Below, one piece after another: positions 27,534 to 35,438 of a stretch of 64,000 bases of DNA; the first letter of the stretch is position 1, and each line of letters starts with the position of its first letter. The stretch is from JAIBCC01 sp963763855 (lineage in GTDB: Bacteria > Acidobacteriota > Blastocatellia > Pyrinomonadales > Pyrinomonadaceae). Both the position numbers and the translations under genes were made by a program. The notes beneath the pieces are model-generated. The model did not search any database. It was not told where the DNA came from and was given only the letters and a program-made list of their open reading frames with translations. The stretch covers positions 1,984,001 through 2,048,000 of the forward strand of contig CAVXPU010000005.1 in the NCBI GenBank assembly GCA_963763855.1. Direction: 5' to 3'.

Positions 27534-28502
27534 ATGCGAAAACACATTGAACCATTTGTTGACCGGGACGTTTCGTTCAAACGTCTTGAATTAAAAGGAA
27601 TTCCGAGCGGTTATAACTACAAAATGCTGTCGATTGACGAGCACTCCGGAGCTTGCACAATGAGCGTGCAATGGGACGCGGGCTACAAACAGCCACCTTC
27701 GGTTTCGTATTCGGAGCTGGAAATTTTTATCATGGACGGCGAAATGAAAGTCGGCGATAAGGTCTGGAAAAAAGGCGGATATTTTTTCGTCCCACGCGGC
27801 GTTTCGCTTCCCACATTTTCGACTGAAAAAGGCTGTTTCGCGTTAGTGATGTATAACGACACCGAGCCGCATTTCGAAGAATCTGACCAAGATATTGACG
27901 GTGCAGAACGCAGTGGTTTAATCCAAATGGGAACTTACGCCGAAATGCCTTGGCAAGTGCCAACGCTTTTTCCGCAAACTGCGTCGGGTTGTTTGCTGAA
28001 ATTACTCCATTTTGATGAGCAAACTCACGCGATGACGTTTCTTTATTCGATGACTCCGGGCTTTCAGCAGGACAATATTTCGTATCACGATTGTGCGGAG
28101 GAGGCTTATCACGTTTGGGGAACTTCGTGGATGATGCAGTTTGGCGATTTGCCGACCGGCGGATATTTTTGGCGTCCGGCGTATGTAAATCACGGTGCAT
28201 TTTACAGCGAACACGGCATTTTAGGATTTGGCAGAACTGATGGAAATCTGCATAATCATTTTCATCACAACGCTTATTCGAATCCTGATGAAAATGCCGA
28301 TCGTGCCGCGGCTCGATTAATACGACAAAAACCCGAACTCAATAAATGGATGTGGACGAAAGATCATAACCATTTTGATTTTGAATACGCAACAAATTAC
28401 ACCGCGACCTCGGAAGACGACCGCGTTCACATTCATGATGCGATGCACGCGATGGGCAAGGAACACTCGCACAATGATGAGCAAGGACATCATCATGATT
28501 AA
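27534..28502 (+). CDS. Bicupin protein
   Basis: The 322-residue protein has two cupin domains. The first (about 50-115) has YSELEIFIMDGEMKVGDKVWKK; the second (about 160-270) has DCAEEAYHVWGTSWMMQFGD and a His-rich segment HNHFHHNAY. The C terminus is extremely His-rich (EHSHNDEQGHHHD) and could bind metal. Bicupins include ureidoglycine aminohydrolase and several ring-cleaving dioxygenases, so a metal-dependent step in the same pathway is plausible, but the reaction cannot be assigned. Confidence 0.75.
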   Translation: MRKHIEPFVDRDVSFKRLELKGIPSGYNYKMLSIDEHSGACTMSVQWDAGYKQPPSVSYSELEIFIMDGEMKVGDKVWKKGGYFFVPRGVSLPTFSTEKGCFALVMYNDTEPHFEESDQDIDGAERSGLIQMGTYAEMPWQVPTLFPQTASGCLLKLLHFDEQTHAMTFLYSMTPGFQQDNISYHDCAEEAYHVWGTSWMMQFGDLPTGGYFWRPAYVNHGAFYSEHGILGFGRTDGNLHNHFHHNAYSNPDENADRAAARLIRQKPELNKWMWTKDHNHFDFEYATNYTATSEDDRVHIHDAMHAMGKEHSHNDEQGHHHD

Positions 28503-28530
28503 TGGCAAATTAAAGATTTTTGGGTTAAAA

Positions 28531-28550
28531 TTGTATTTAATATAGGACAA
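28531..28550. promoter_or_regulatory. Candidate GntR operator upstream of gntR
   Basis: TTGT-N12-ACAA with inner arm TATAGG lies 15 bp before the GntR start. It matches the hyuB site in spacing and in the right arm (GGACAA), which suggests autoregulation. Confidence 0.5.
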
Positions 28551-28565
28551 AGGAATAATACAAAT

Positions 28566-29378
28566 ATGGCTAAACCAAAAACATCATTCGTCAGTTCGCG
28601 GATTCCGCTTTACTATCAGCTTGAAAATGTTTTGCGGGAAAAAATCACCTCGGGTGCATATGGTGGCGGAGAGCGTTTACCGACCGAGATTGAACTAATC
28701 GAAGAGTATAAAGTCAGCCGGATTACGGTTCGCCAAGCATTACAAGCCTTGTCCGAAGACGGTTTGATTGAACGCAAACAGGGTCGCGGAACTTACGTTG
28801 CTGAACGCAAGTCTAAAAAGCGTAAGTTCACAGGAACAATACACTTAACTGGTTCGCTCGACGAATTAATCGCGATGGGAATGGATACGCCCGTTAAGGT
28901 TTTGGAGATGAATCGCGTTGATGCAGATCAGCATGAGGCTGAACTTTTGCAGTTGAAAATTGGAACTCCAATCTACCGTTTAAAGCGTTTGAGAATCAAT
29001 GAAAACAAGCCGTTTGGATTGATTATCAATTATTTGCCCGAAGAAATCGGCTCACGTTTGACGGTTGCCGAACTTTCGAGCGGTGCCTTATTGCATACAA
29101 TTGAAACGAAACTTGGCTATAATCTCGAAACCGCGACGCAGGAAATCAAGGCAGAATTGTCTGATCCGTATGTTGCGAACCTGCTGGATGTCCGGGTTGG
29201 CACAGCTCTATTATCAATAGAAAGAACGGTTTACACGGACAAAGGTATCCCCGTGGAATACGTTCACACGCTTTATCGAAGCGATTTATACGGATATTCG
29301 GTGAAACTTGTTCGCGATAAAAAAGGCAGAAAAACAAAGGCTTTGAACGAAAAAGATCCGAACATGTTTTTTGATTAA
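28566..29378 (+). CDS. GntR/HutC-family transcriptional regulator
   Basis: The 270-residue protein has an N-terminal GntR winged helix (residues about 10-80: IPLYYQLENVLREKI, LPTEIELIEEYKVSRITVRQAL, LIERKQGRGTYVAE) and a C-terminal UTRA ligand-binding domain (about 95-245, with IYRLKRLRINENKPFGL and IERTVYTDKGIPVEYVHTLY). HutC-type proteins usually repress catabolic genes until a pathway intermediate binds. It is the only complete local regulator in the amide/ureide cluster, and TTGT-N12-ACAA palindromes occur before it and before several pathway genes, so it is the likely regulator. Confidence 0.93.
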   Translation: MAKPKTSFVSSRIPLYYQLENVLREKITSGAYGGGERLPTEIELIEEYKVSRITVRQALQALSEDGLIERKQGRGTYVAERKSKKRKFTGTIHLTGSLDELIAMGMDTPVKVLEMNRVDADQHEAELLQLKIGTPIYRLKRLRINENKPFGLIINYLPEEIGSRLTVAELSSGALLHTIETKLGYNLETATQEIKAELSDPYVANLLDVRVGTALLSIERTVYTDKGIPVEYVHTLYRSDLYGYSVKLVRDKKGRKTKALNEKDPNMFFD

Positions 29379-29393
29379 GAAAGGGAAAATACT

Positions 29394-29600
29394 ATGAAAA
29401 TTGCAGTTTTAGTAATCGGAATTTTAGGCATTGTACTTGGTTTAATCGTAACGGTCGGTTCGCTAGCATTGCCGTCTATCACGCCAAACATAAGTACGAA
29501 TGAAGCAATGCTCGGCGTAATCGCAGGAATTGTAGTTTTTGTAATTTCGCTAATTATTGTCATCATTGGGCTTGTGCTGGTTTTGAAAAAGAAGAAGTGA
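29394..29600 (+). CDS. Small two-helix membrane protein
   Basis: The 68-residue protein has two hydrophobic helices (residues about 3-25 and 40-63) and a basic tail KKKK, predicting both ends in the cytoplasm. It begins 15 bp after gntR with GGGAAA before the ATG, and its stop overlaps the GTG start of the next gene by 4 bases. No family recognised. Confidence 0.6.
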   Translation: MKIAVLVIGILGIVLGLIVTVGSLALPSITPNISTNEAMLGVIAGIVVFVISLIIVIIGLVLVLKKKK

Positions 29601-30472
29601 TTGCAGAACGTGCCAAAAAACTTCGCGATTTGCTGGCTCAACCACTGTCGATTTGTGCCGTTGGATGCTACGATGCTTTGACTGCGAAAATGATTGAGCA
29701 GGCGAATTTTCCGGTCGCTTATATTTCTGGAGCAAGTGTTTCGATGGCTCTTTTGGGCAAGCCTGATTTGGGTTTGGCAAGCTACGGCGAGATTTTCCAA
29801 CAAGTTCAGCGAATCGCCCAAGCGACCACAATTCCGATTATTTTGGACGCTGACACGGGCTACGGAAATTATCAAAATGCTCGTCGTGCCTTTGTCGAAT
29901 ATGAACAAATCGGTATTGCCGGAATCCAAATTGAAGACCAGATTTTCCCGAAGCGATGCGGACATTTGCAAGGCACACAAGTAGTTGAAACGGAAGAAAT
30001 GTTGACGAAAATCAAGGCGGTTTTGGATGTTCGAAATAATCCCGATACGGTTTTGATTGCTCGCACAGATGCCCGACAAAGTCTCGGTTTATCTGAAGCC
30101 ATAAACCGTGCGAATCTTTACGCTGAAGCTGGTGCCGACGTGATTTTCCTTGAAGGTCCTGATGGACGCGAAGAATGTGAAATTGTTGCAAAAGAAGTAG
30201 TTGCACCGCTTTTGATCAACACAGGCGGACGCGGTTTGACTCCGAAACTGGGTTTGGAAACATTTGAAAAAATTGGTTTCAAAATTGTCCTTCATCCGGG
30301 CGTTATGCAGCGAGCAGCGACTTTTGCAATCGGTGAAATGCTTGCAGATTTGAAGAAAAACGGAAATTTGACGACCACGAAAAATGGTCAAATGGATTTT
30401 GATGAATGGTTTGAATTGGTTGGGTTGAGCGAGTTTAAAGAAACGGAAAAAAGATATTCAACCACGAAGTAA
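29597..30472 (+). CDS. PEP mutase/isocitrate lyase superfamily enzyme
   Basis: The 291-residue protein starts at GTG, overlapping the preceding stop. It has DADTGYGNYQNARR (metal-binding Asp residues), IEDQIFPKRCGHLQGTQVV with the catalytic KRCGH motif (KKCGH in isocitrate lyases) and LIARTDARQ. Members include methylisocitrate lyase, 2,3-dimethylmalate lyase, oxaloacetate decarboxylase and carboxyphosphonoenolpyruvate mutase. The catalytic Cys favours a C-C lyase. The final residues STTK and stop come from the adjoining inverted repeat. It probably cleaves a branched dicarboxylate in the pathway. Confidence 0.88.
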   Translation: MIAERAKKLRDLLAQPLSICAVGCYDALTAKMIEQANFPVAYISGASVSMALLGKPDLGLASYGEIFQQVQRIAQATTIPIILDADTGYGNYQNARRAFVEYEQIGIAGIQIEDQIFPKRCGHLQGTQVVETEEMLTKIKAVLDVRNNPDTVLIARTDARQSLGLSEAINRANLYAEAGADVIFLEGPDGREECEIVAKEVVAPLLINTGGRGLTPKLGLETFEKIGFKIVLHPGVMQRAATFAIGEMLADLKKNGNLTTTKNGQMDFDEWFELVGLSEFKETEKRYSTTK

Positions 30473-30570
30473 CACGAAGAAAACACGAAGGTTTTAAGGA
30501 TTTCAATTGAATTGATTCCGTCGTTCATAATTTTTCTTCCTTCGTGAAATCTTCGTGTTACTTCGTGGTT
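30460..30570. repeat. Intergenic inverted repeat, 21-bp perfect ends
   Basis: The 21-bp left end (30460-30480, starting AACCACGAAGTAACACG) is exactly complementary to the right end (30550-30570). It is the best preserved of the CCACGAA repeats. The left end overlaps the end of the PEP-mutase-family gene and supplies its stop codon. Confidence 0.85.
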
Positions 30571-30579
30571 AAGAAAAAT

Positions 30580-32034
30580 ATGAAATTTGATTCAATTATC
30601 ACAAACGGAACGGTAGTTTTCCCTTTTCACGGCGAGGTGAAATGCGAAATTGGTATTAACGACGGCAAAATTTCGGCGATTGCGGATTCGATTGATTCTT
30701 CGCAAGCCGAAAATGTGTTTGACGCAAACGGGAAGCACGTTTTTCCGGCGGCGGTTGATTCGCATTTTCACGTCGGAATTTATCGACCGCATTCCGTTGA
30801 TGCGTCGTCTGAATCGATGTCGGCGTTGGTCGGCGGAGTCGGCACGATCATCAGTTATTGGCGAACGGGTCATCATTATCTCAATAAAACAGGGCTTTAT
30901 AAAGAAATTTTGCCCGAAGTGATGCAGCTTTCCGACGGGAATTTCTACACCGATTATTGCTATCACATCGCGGTGATGACTGCTGATCAATTGGACGAAG
31001 TTGAATGGCTGGTCGAAAATGCTGGCGTTGGTTCGTTCAAATTTTATATGTTTTACAAGGCGTTGACGCTCTCCGCCGATTCGACCAAAGGTTCTGATTA
31101 CACGATGGCGGAAAATTACGACCTCGGACATCTGTATGAATTGATGACGCGAGTTTCGGCGATGGCGGAAAAATATAAAGATAAAGCCCGTATTTCCTTG
31201 AGTTTACATTGCGAAAATCCTGAATTAATCCGCGTATTTATCGAACGTGCGAACAAAAGCGGTCTGACAGGTTTGAAGGCTTACAGCGAAGGTCGTCCGC
31301 CTTTGAGCGAAAAATTGTCGGTTCACGAAGCAGCAATTTTAGCCGATGCAACAGGTTGTCCGATAAACCTTTTGCATCTTTCATCACGTGATGCACTTCA
31401 AGCCGGAATTGACGTTCGGCGAACTTATCCGAATCACGACATCAAACTTGAAACAACTTTACATCATTTGGCATTGGATCACGAAGAGCTTGACCGCAAC
31501 GGAATCGGCTTAAAAGGCAAGGTAAATCCGCCGATTAGAACCCGTGAACATAGCGAATTTTTGTGGGAAGGAATCAAACGCGGACACGTTGACACAGTAG
31601 TTTCCGACCACGCTTGCTGCGGCGAAGAACACAAAGAACAGGGAGTTTGGGGAAGTTTGCCCGGATTCGGCGGAAGCTCGATTTTGTATCCTGTTTTACT
31701 GAGCGAAGGTGCTCACAAACGGGGCGTTTCGCTATCGAGAATCGCAGAACTTGTTTCCGCAAATCCTGCCAGAAACTTTGGATTATTCCCGAGAAAAGGT
31801 TGTATTTCAATTGGTGCGGACGCAGATTTTGCCATTGTTGATATGAATCTCGAAAAACCGATTCGGGCAGACGAAGCACTTTCTGCCCAAGATCACACGC
31901 CGTTTGAAGGTGTAATGACAAAAGGTTGGGTGACGCAAACGATTATTCGCGGAAATTTGCAGTTTGAAAATGGGAAGCTGGTCGGCAAAAAACAAGGAGT
32001 TTTCATCAAACGCCCAACGGCGATTCACCAATAA
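30580..32034 (+). CDS. Dihydropyrimidinase/hydantoinase-family amidohydrolase
   Basis: The 484-residue cyclic amidohydrolase starts at ATG 30580; an in-frame extension lies in the repeat. The metal ligands are visible: HxH in DSHFHVGIY, the carboxylated Lys in VGSFKFYMFYK, His in SLHCENPEL and LLHLSSRDAL, and Asp in VVSDHACC. The family opens dihydropyrimidines, hydantoins, allantoin and cyclic imides without ATP. Present with the ATP-dependent HyuAB, it suggests either two ring-opening steps or two substrates. It converges with the NTF2-like gene (3-bp gap). Confidence 0.9.
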   Translation: MKFDSIITNGTVVFPFHGEVKCEIGINDGKISAIADSIDSSQAENVFDANGKHVFPAAVDSHFHVGIYRPHSVDASSESMSALVGGVGTIISYWRTGHHYLNKTGLYKEILPEVMQLSDGNFYTDYCYHIAVMTADQLDEVEWLVENAGVGSFKFYMFYKALTLSADSTKGSDYTMAENYDLGHLYELMTRVSAMAEKYKDKARISLSLHCENPELIRVFIERANKSGLTGLKAYSEGRPPLSEKLSVHEAAILADATGCPINLLHLSSRDALQAGIDVRRTYPNHDIKLETTLHHLALDHEELDRNGIGLKGKVNPPIRTREHSEFLWEGIKRGHVDTVVSDHACCGEEHKEQGVWGSLPGFGGSSILYPVLLSEGAHKRGVSLSRIAELVSANPARNFGLFPRKGCISIGADADFAIVDMNLEKPIRADEALSAQDHTPFEGVMTKGWVTQTIIRGNLQFENGKLVGKKQGVFIKRPTAIHQ

Positions 32035-32037
32035 GTT

Positions 32038-32469
32038 TTAATCTTTTTTAAGCCAGTCGCCGATTCCATAAGGGTCTGCGGCTGGTTGTGAAAAATGTTC
32101 GTGGATTACTTTCCAGCTTCCTTGCTCATCTTTTTCAAAAATAAATGTTCCTCGAAAGCGGATAATGTTTATATTTCCATCAATTTCTACCGTTAATTCT
32201 GAAATCCCGCCGACAAACCCCATATTTTCAGTTTCTCTCGCTTCAAGGCATTCCACCCATTCGCATTTAGTAACACTTATCTTAGAATCCGCGAAATCTC
32301 GCCATCCTTTTGAGACATTTTTGAATCCGAGCGTTCGCCAACGAGGTCCTTCTACGAAAACCAATAAATCTTCAGACGATGAATAAAAATTGATTATCTT
32401 TTCGACGTCTTTAGTTAAAACAGCTTTGAAATGATTTTCAGTAGCGGCGATTAAATTTTCACTTTTCAT
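32038..32469 (-). CDS. NTF2-like/DUF4440-type protein
   Basis: The 143-residue protein has the SnoaL/NTF2 pattern, an N-terminal helix (ENHFKAVLTKDVEKIINFYSS) followed by beta strands ending FIFEKDEQGSWKVIHEHFSQP. Such folds serve as ketosteroid-isomerase-like enzymes or ligand binders. The strongest palindrome of the GntR set lies 16 bp upstream, tying it to the amide/ureide genes. Confidence 0.75.
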   Translation of the reverse strand: MKSENLIAATENHFKAVLTKDVEKIINFYSSSEDLLVFVEGPRWRTLGFKNVSKGWRDFADSKISVTKCEWVECLEARETENMGFVGGISELTVEIDGNINIIRFRGTFIFEKDEQGSWKVIHEHFSQPAADPYGIGDWLKKD

Positions 32470-32484
32470 AATAAGCTTCTTCCA

Positions 32485-32510
32485 AATTTGTTATAAATTT
32501 ATAACAAATT
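32485..32510. promoter_or_regulatory. 26-bp perfect palindrome, best candidate GntR operator
   Basis: Two 13-bp half sites, each AATTTGTTATAAA, are exactly complementary. The core is TTGT-TATA-N4-TATA-ACAA, the fullest form of the motif found before hyuB, gntR and the acyl-CoA ligase. It precedes the NTF2-like gene. Confidence 0.65.
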
Positions 32511-32549
32511 AACAAATTCAATGCAATTCAAATCAAAATCCGCGAAAAG

Positions 32550-32587
32550 AAAAAAAAACCGAATTAAGAATCTTAATCCGGCTTTTT
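32550..32587. terminator. Bidirectional terminator after the binding-protein gene
   Basis: CCGAATTAAGA pairs with TCTTAATCCGG (one wobble), with an A-run on one side and T-run on the other, so it can stop transcription from either strand. It separates the peptidoglycan-type pair from the catabolic island. Confidence 0.75.
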
Positions 32588-32608
32588 GAGATTGTTGATT
32601 TCGGCAAT

Positions 32609-34189
32609 CTAATTGACTGTCAAATCTTTCACAAAGGTCCAATCACCACTCGGGTTGATCTTAATATTTCCAATTCGCTTCGTAGCAACCACCATATTGG
32701 ATGGATACCAAAGTGTAATATAGGGCAAATCATTGGAAATTATTTCCTGTGCTTTGACGTAAAGTTCTTTTGCCTTAACTTTATCGACCGTATCGACCGC
32801 CTCTCTTACGATCTTATCAAATTCCGGATTGCTATAACGGCTACGATTTCTTCCACCCGGTTTTTTGTCGGGCGATTCATTGGTTTCAAAAAGGTCCCGC
32901 AAAAAGATCGGGTCTTGATTTCCGCCAACCCATTGAGCAGTAGTTGTTTGAAATTGTCCTTGTTTTAATTGTTCCAGGAGCGTTTGTAGCTCCAATGTTT
33001 CCAGTTTTGCATTGATTCCAACTTCTTTTAACGACTGCTGAATTACCTGAGAATACTGATTGATCGCAGTATTTCCAGCAGCAATTTTGAAATTTATTTC
33101 CTCTCCTTTGTAGCCCGATTCCTGAACAAGTTGTTTGGCTTTCGCGACATCATAAGTGTATTTTGTAGCCGGCGAATATGCCCACGAATCTTCCGGCAAA
33201 ACTGAATGTGCAACTCTGGCTTGTCCGCTTAGCAAATCCTTAATAATTTTTTCGCGGTCAATTGCGTAAGCAATTGCCTGACGTAATTTGATATTTTTTA
33301 TCGGCTCGTTTTGAACGTTAAACCCAATGTATCTAATACTTGACCCATTCGATTGAACCACCTGCATATTCGGATTTTGTCCAATTGAATTGTAGGTATC
33401 GGCTGAAAAATTGGTTGGATTAGGAACAACATCAACACGGCTCGATTGCAATTCGGCTTGGAGAGCATTCGCATCAGTAATCGTTTTTACAACCAATTTG
33501 CCTATTTTGGGAGCTCCTTCCCAATATTCGGAATAGGCATCAAGCTCGACAATATTATTAACCTGATCAAATTTCGCAAACTTAAATGCCCCAGTTCCAA
33601 TCGGTGCAGTTTTCTGTTGATCGAGAGTATTATTCGGAATAATTGGAATCGCCACCAGATTTGAAAGTAATTGATTAACGAGAGCCGGACGGCGAACTTT
33701 TACAACCAAAGTTTTTGCATCAGGTGTTTCCATTGAGGTAATGTGGGGTTCCTTAATTGGGTTTTTTGGATCATCAGGATTCGGTTTTGAATCATAAAAA
33801 CTCGCTCCTTTATATCCATTAGCTTGAAAAAGTGCGTCCAAAGTATATTTTGCATCAGCAGCGGTAAAGGCTTGCCCGTTATGAAATTTCACATTCTCTT
33901 GCAAATTAAATGTAACAGTTAAACTGTCTTCGCCAATTTTGATCTCTTTAGCCAAATCACCTACGTATTCAAATTTCTCATTTTTCTTAACCAAAGAGTT
34001 AAAAAGAAGATTACGCAGTCGGTCTGCTGCCGAATCAGGACTTGTTGTGGAAATCGTGTCGAGACTTGAGAATTTGTCCGATAAGGCTAATGTAACTGCC
34101 CCATTATTGGTCCGATTGCACGAGCTTCCCGAAACCATCAGTATTAAAATAGCGATAACTGCTGAATATAGAAAAATTGAACGCATCAT
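32609..34189 (-). CDS. Oligopeptide-type ABC substrate-binding lipoprotein
   Basis: The 526-residue protein has a lipoprotein-like signal (VSGSSC at residues 20-24) and a family 5 binding-protein fold (SBP_bac_5): VTFNLQENVKFHNGQAFTAAD near residue 90 (split across the motif), LRQAIAYAIDREKI and the C-terminal YITLWYPSNMVVA. No permease or ATPase genes are nearby. A good RBS (GGAGG) precedes the start, 14 bp after the NagZ-like gene, so the two form an operon. This suggests muropeptide or cell-wall peptide uptake, as for MppA, but peptides in general are possible. Confidence 0.85.
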   Translation of the reverse strand: MMRSIFLYSAVIAILILMVSGSSCNRTNNGAVTLALSDKFSSLDTISTTSPDSAADRLRNLLFNSLVKKNEKFEYVGDLAKEIKIGEDSLTVTFNLQENVKFHNGQAFTAADAKYTLDALFQANGYKGASFYDSKPNPDDPKNPIKEPHITSMETPDAKTLVVKVRRPALVNQLLSNLVAIPIIPNNTLDQQKTAPIGTGAFKFAKFDQVNNIVELDAYSEYWEGAPKIGKLVVKTITDANALQAELQSSRVDVVPNPTNFSADTYNSIGQNPNMQVVQSNGSSIRYIGFNVQNEPIKNIKLRQAIAYAIDREKIIKDLLSGQARVAHSVLPEDSWAYSPATKYTYDVAKAKQLVQESGYKGEEINFKIAAGNTAINQYSQVIQQSLKEVGINAKLETLELQTLLEQLKQGQFQTTTAQWVGGNQDPIFLRDLFETNESPDKKPGGRNRSRYSNPEFDKIVREAVDTVDKVKAKELYVKAQEIISNDLPYITLWYPSNMVVATKRIGNIKINPSGDWTFVKDLTVN

Positions 34190-34203
34190 TTTTCCTCCAA
34201 GTA

Positions 34204-35301
34204 TTATTTTAGTTTTTCGTTTAGTTTCTCAATTCTTTTTGATAATTCTGCTAAACGGTCTTTATTAAATGCTAACGTCGGCTTCATTTGATTTTTGTAA
34301 TCGGCTATTCGTTGCAATGATTCCAAGATTCTGGCTTCGGAAATTTCTCCAGATTTAACCGATTTAACGATTGCATTAAAACCATCAATTACAGTTTCCG
34401 GGTTTGCACAAATCAAAAGCATATCTATTCCAGCCTTGATCGCCATTTTACAAGCCTCGCCGATACCGTAATTTTTCAAAATCGCTCCCATCTCTAAATC
34501 GTCTGTAACGATTAGACCTTTGAAGCCAATTTCTTGCCGGAGTAGTTTGGTTACGATGTTGAAACTTAAAGAAGACGGTAAAAGTTTGCCATTTTGATCT
34601 CTTTCCTGCAAGTCGAAATTAGGAAAAGCCGTATGCCCGATCATTATGCAATGTGTTTCCGGTAAAAGTTTTTGATAGGGAACTAAGTCCTTTGCGAAAA
34701 AGTCTTCCCGTTTTAGATTAACTATTGGCAATTCCTCGTGAGAATCAACCTCGATCGAACCAATCCCCGGAAAATGCTTTGGACAACCCAATACGCCCCC
34801 CGCTTGCAATGTTTTGAGGTAAACTGATGAATTTTCGATAACTTCATCCAAATTATTGCCCAGAAATCTTGATTGCAAACCATTTTGTGTGTTTAAGCTT
34901 TTTTCCGTGGGAACATCTAAAACGGGTGCAAAATTCGTATTAAACCCAAGTATCCTAACAACTTCCGCAGTAATCTCTGCTAATTCTCTCGCGTTAGCTG
35001 ATGTTTTAAGTGAGCTAGCTGAAGGCATTGGCGTAATAATTCTTCTCAACCTATCGACCAACCCGCCTTCTTGGTCAAGACTCAATATAGGCTTAATTGT
35101 CAAAAGTTGATTCAAATCGTCGAGCAATATTCTAGTCTGCTCAGCCTCACGAATATTTCTTGTAAAGAGGCAAACGCCGCCTGGATTGACTTCCAAAAGT
35201 AGTCTTTTTGTTTGAGCATCAATTTCTATTCCGGGCAAACCCATAAAAAACAGTTGTCCGACTTTTTCTTCGATAGAAAGTGAATTTATTTGGTTAAACA
35301 T
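34204..35301 (-). CDS. nagZ: GH3 beta-N-acetylhexosaminidase (NagZ-like)
   Basis: The 365-residue GH3 enzyme has QLFFMGLPG near the start, LSLDQEGGLVDRL, the loop KHFPGIGSIEVDSHEELP with the catalytic His, and the nucleophile Asp in VTDDLEMGAI. NagZ removes GlcNAc from 1,6-anhydroMurNAc peptides in cell-wall recycling; the family loop normally reads KHFPGHG, so Ile replaces one His. It is followed by a peptide-binding lipoprotein gene in the same operon. No signal peptide is visible, so it is cytoplasmic. Confidence 0.88.
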   Translation of the reverse strand: MFNQINSLSIEEKVGQLFFMGLPGIEIDAQTKRLLLEVNPGGVCLFTRNIREAEQTRILLDDLNQLLTIKPILSLDQEGGLVDRLRRIITPMPSASSLKTSANARELAEITAEVVRILGFNTNFAPVLDVPTEKSLNTQNGLQSRFLGNNLDEVIENSSVYLKTLQAGGVLGCPKHFPGIGSIEVDSHEELPIVNLKREDFFAKDLVPYQKLLPETHCIMIGHTAFPNFDLQERDQNGKLLPSSLSFNIVTKLLRQEIGFKGLIVTDDLEMGAILKNYGIGEACKMAIKAGIDMLLICANPETVIDGFNAIVKSVKSGEISEARILESLQRIADYKNQMKPTLAFNKDRLAELSKRIEKLNEKLK

Positions 35302-35376
35302 AGTAGTCTGAAGTAAATTTTAGCAATGTTAAAGTAATTTATAAAGTAGCTGAAATGTTAAAGTAAGCTATCAAGT

Positions 35377-35438
35377 GTCTGCCTGCCGACAGTTAAAGCA
35401 CCTAGACAATAATACGACCTAAACTATTGATTATATTA
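35377..35438. repeat. Repeat fragment shared with 61566-61637
   Basis: GTCTGCCTGCCGACAGTTAA and its continuation to 35399 match the reverse complement of 61566-61588 with few differences, and CCTAAACTATTGATT (from 35419) occurs in direct orientation at 61616. Just upstream AATGTTAAAGTAA is directly repeated at 35325 and 35354. The two loci probably carry degraded copies of one intergenic element. Confidence 0.45.

Noticed and set aside
9413..30570. CRISPR array or transposon ends
   Set aside because: The intergenic repeats are inverted, single-copy per gap and without spacers or a transposase gene.
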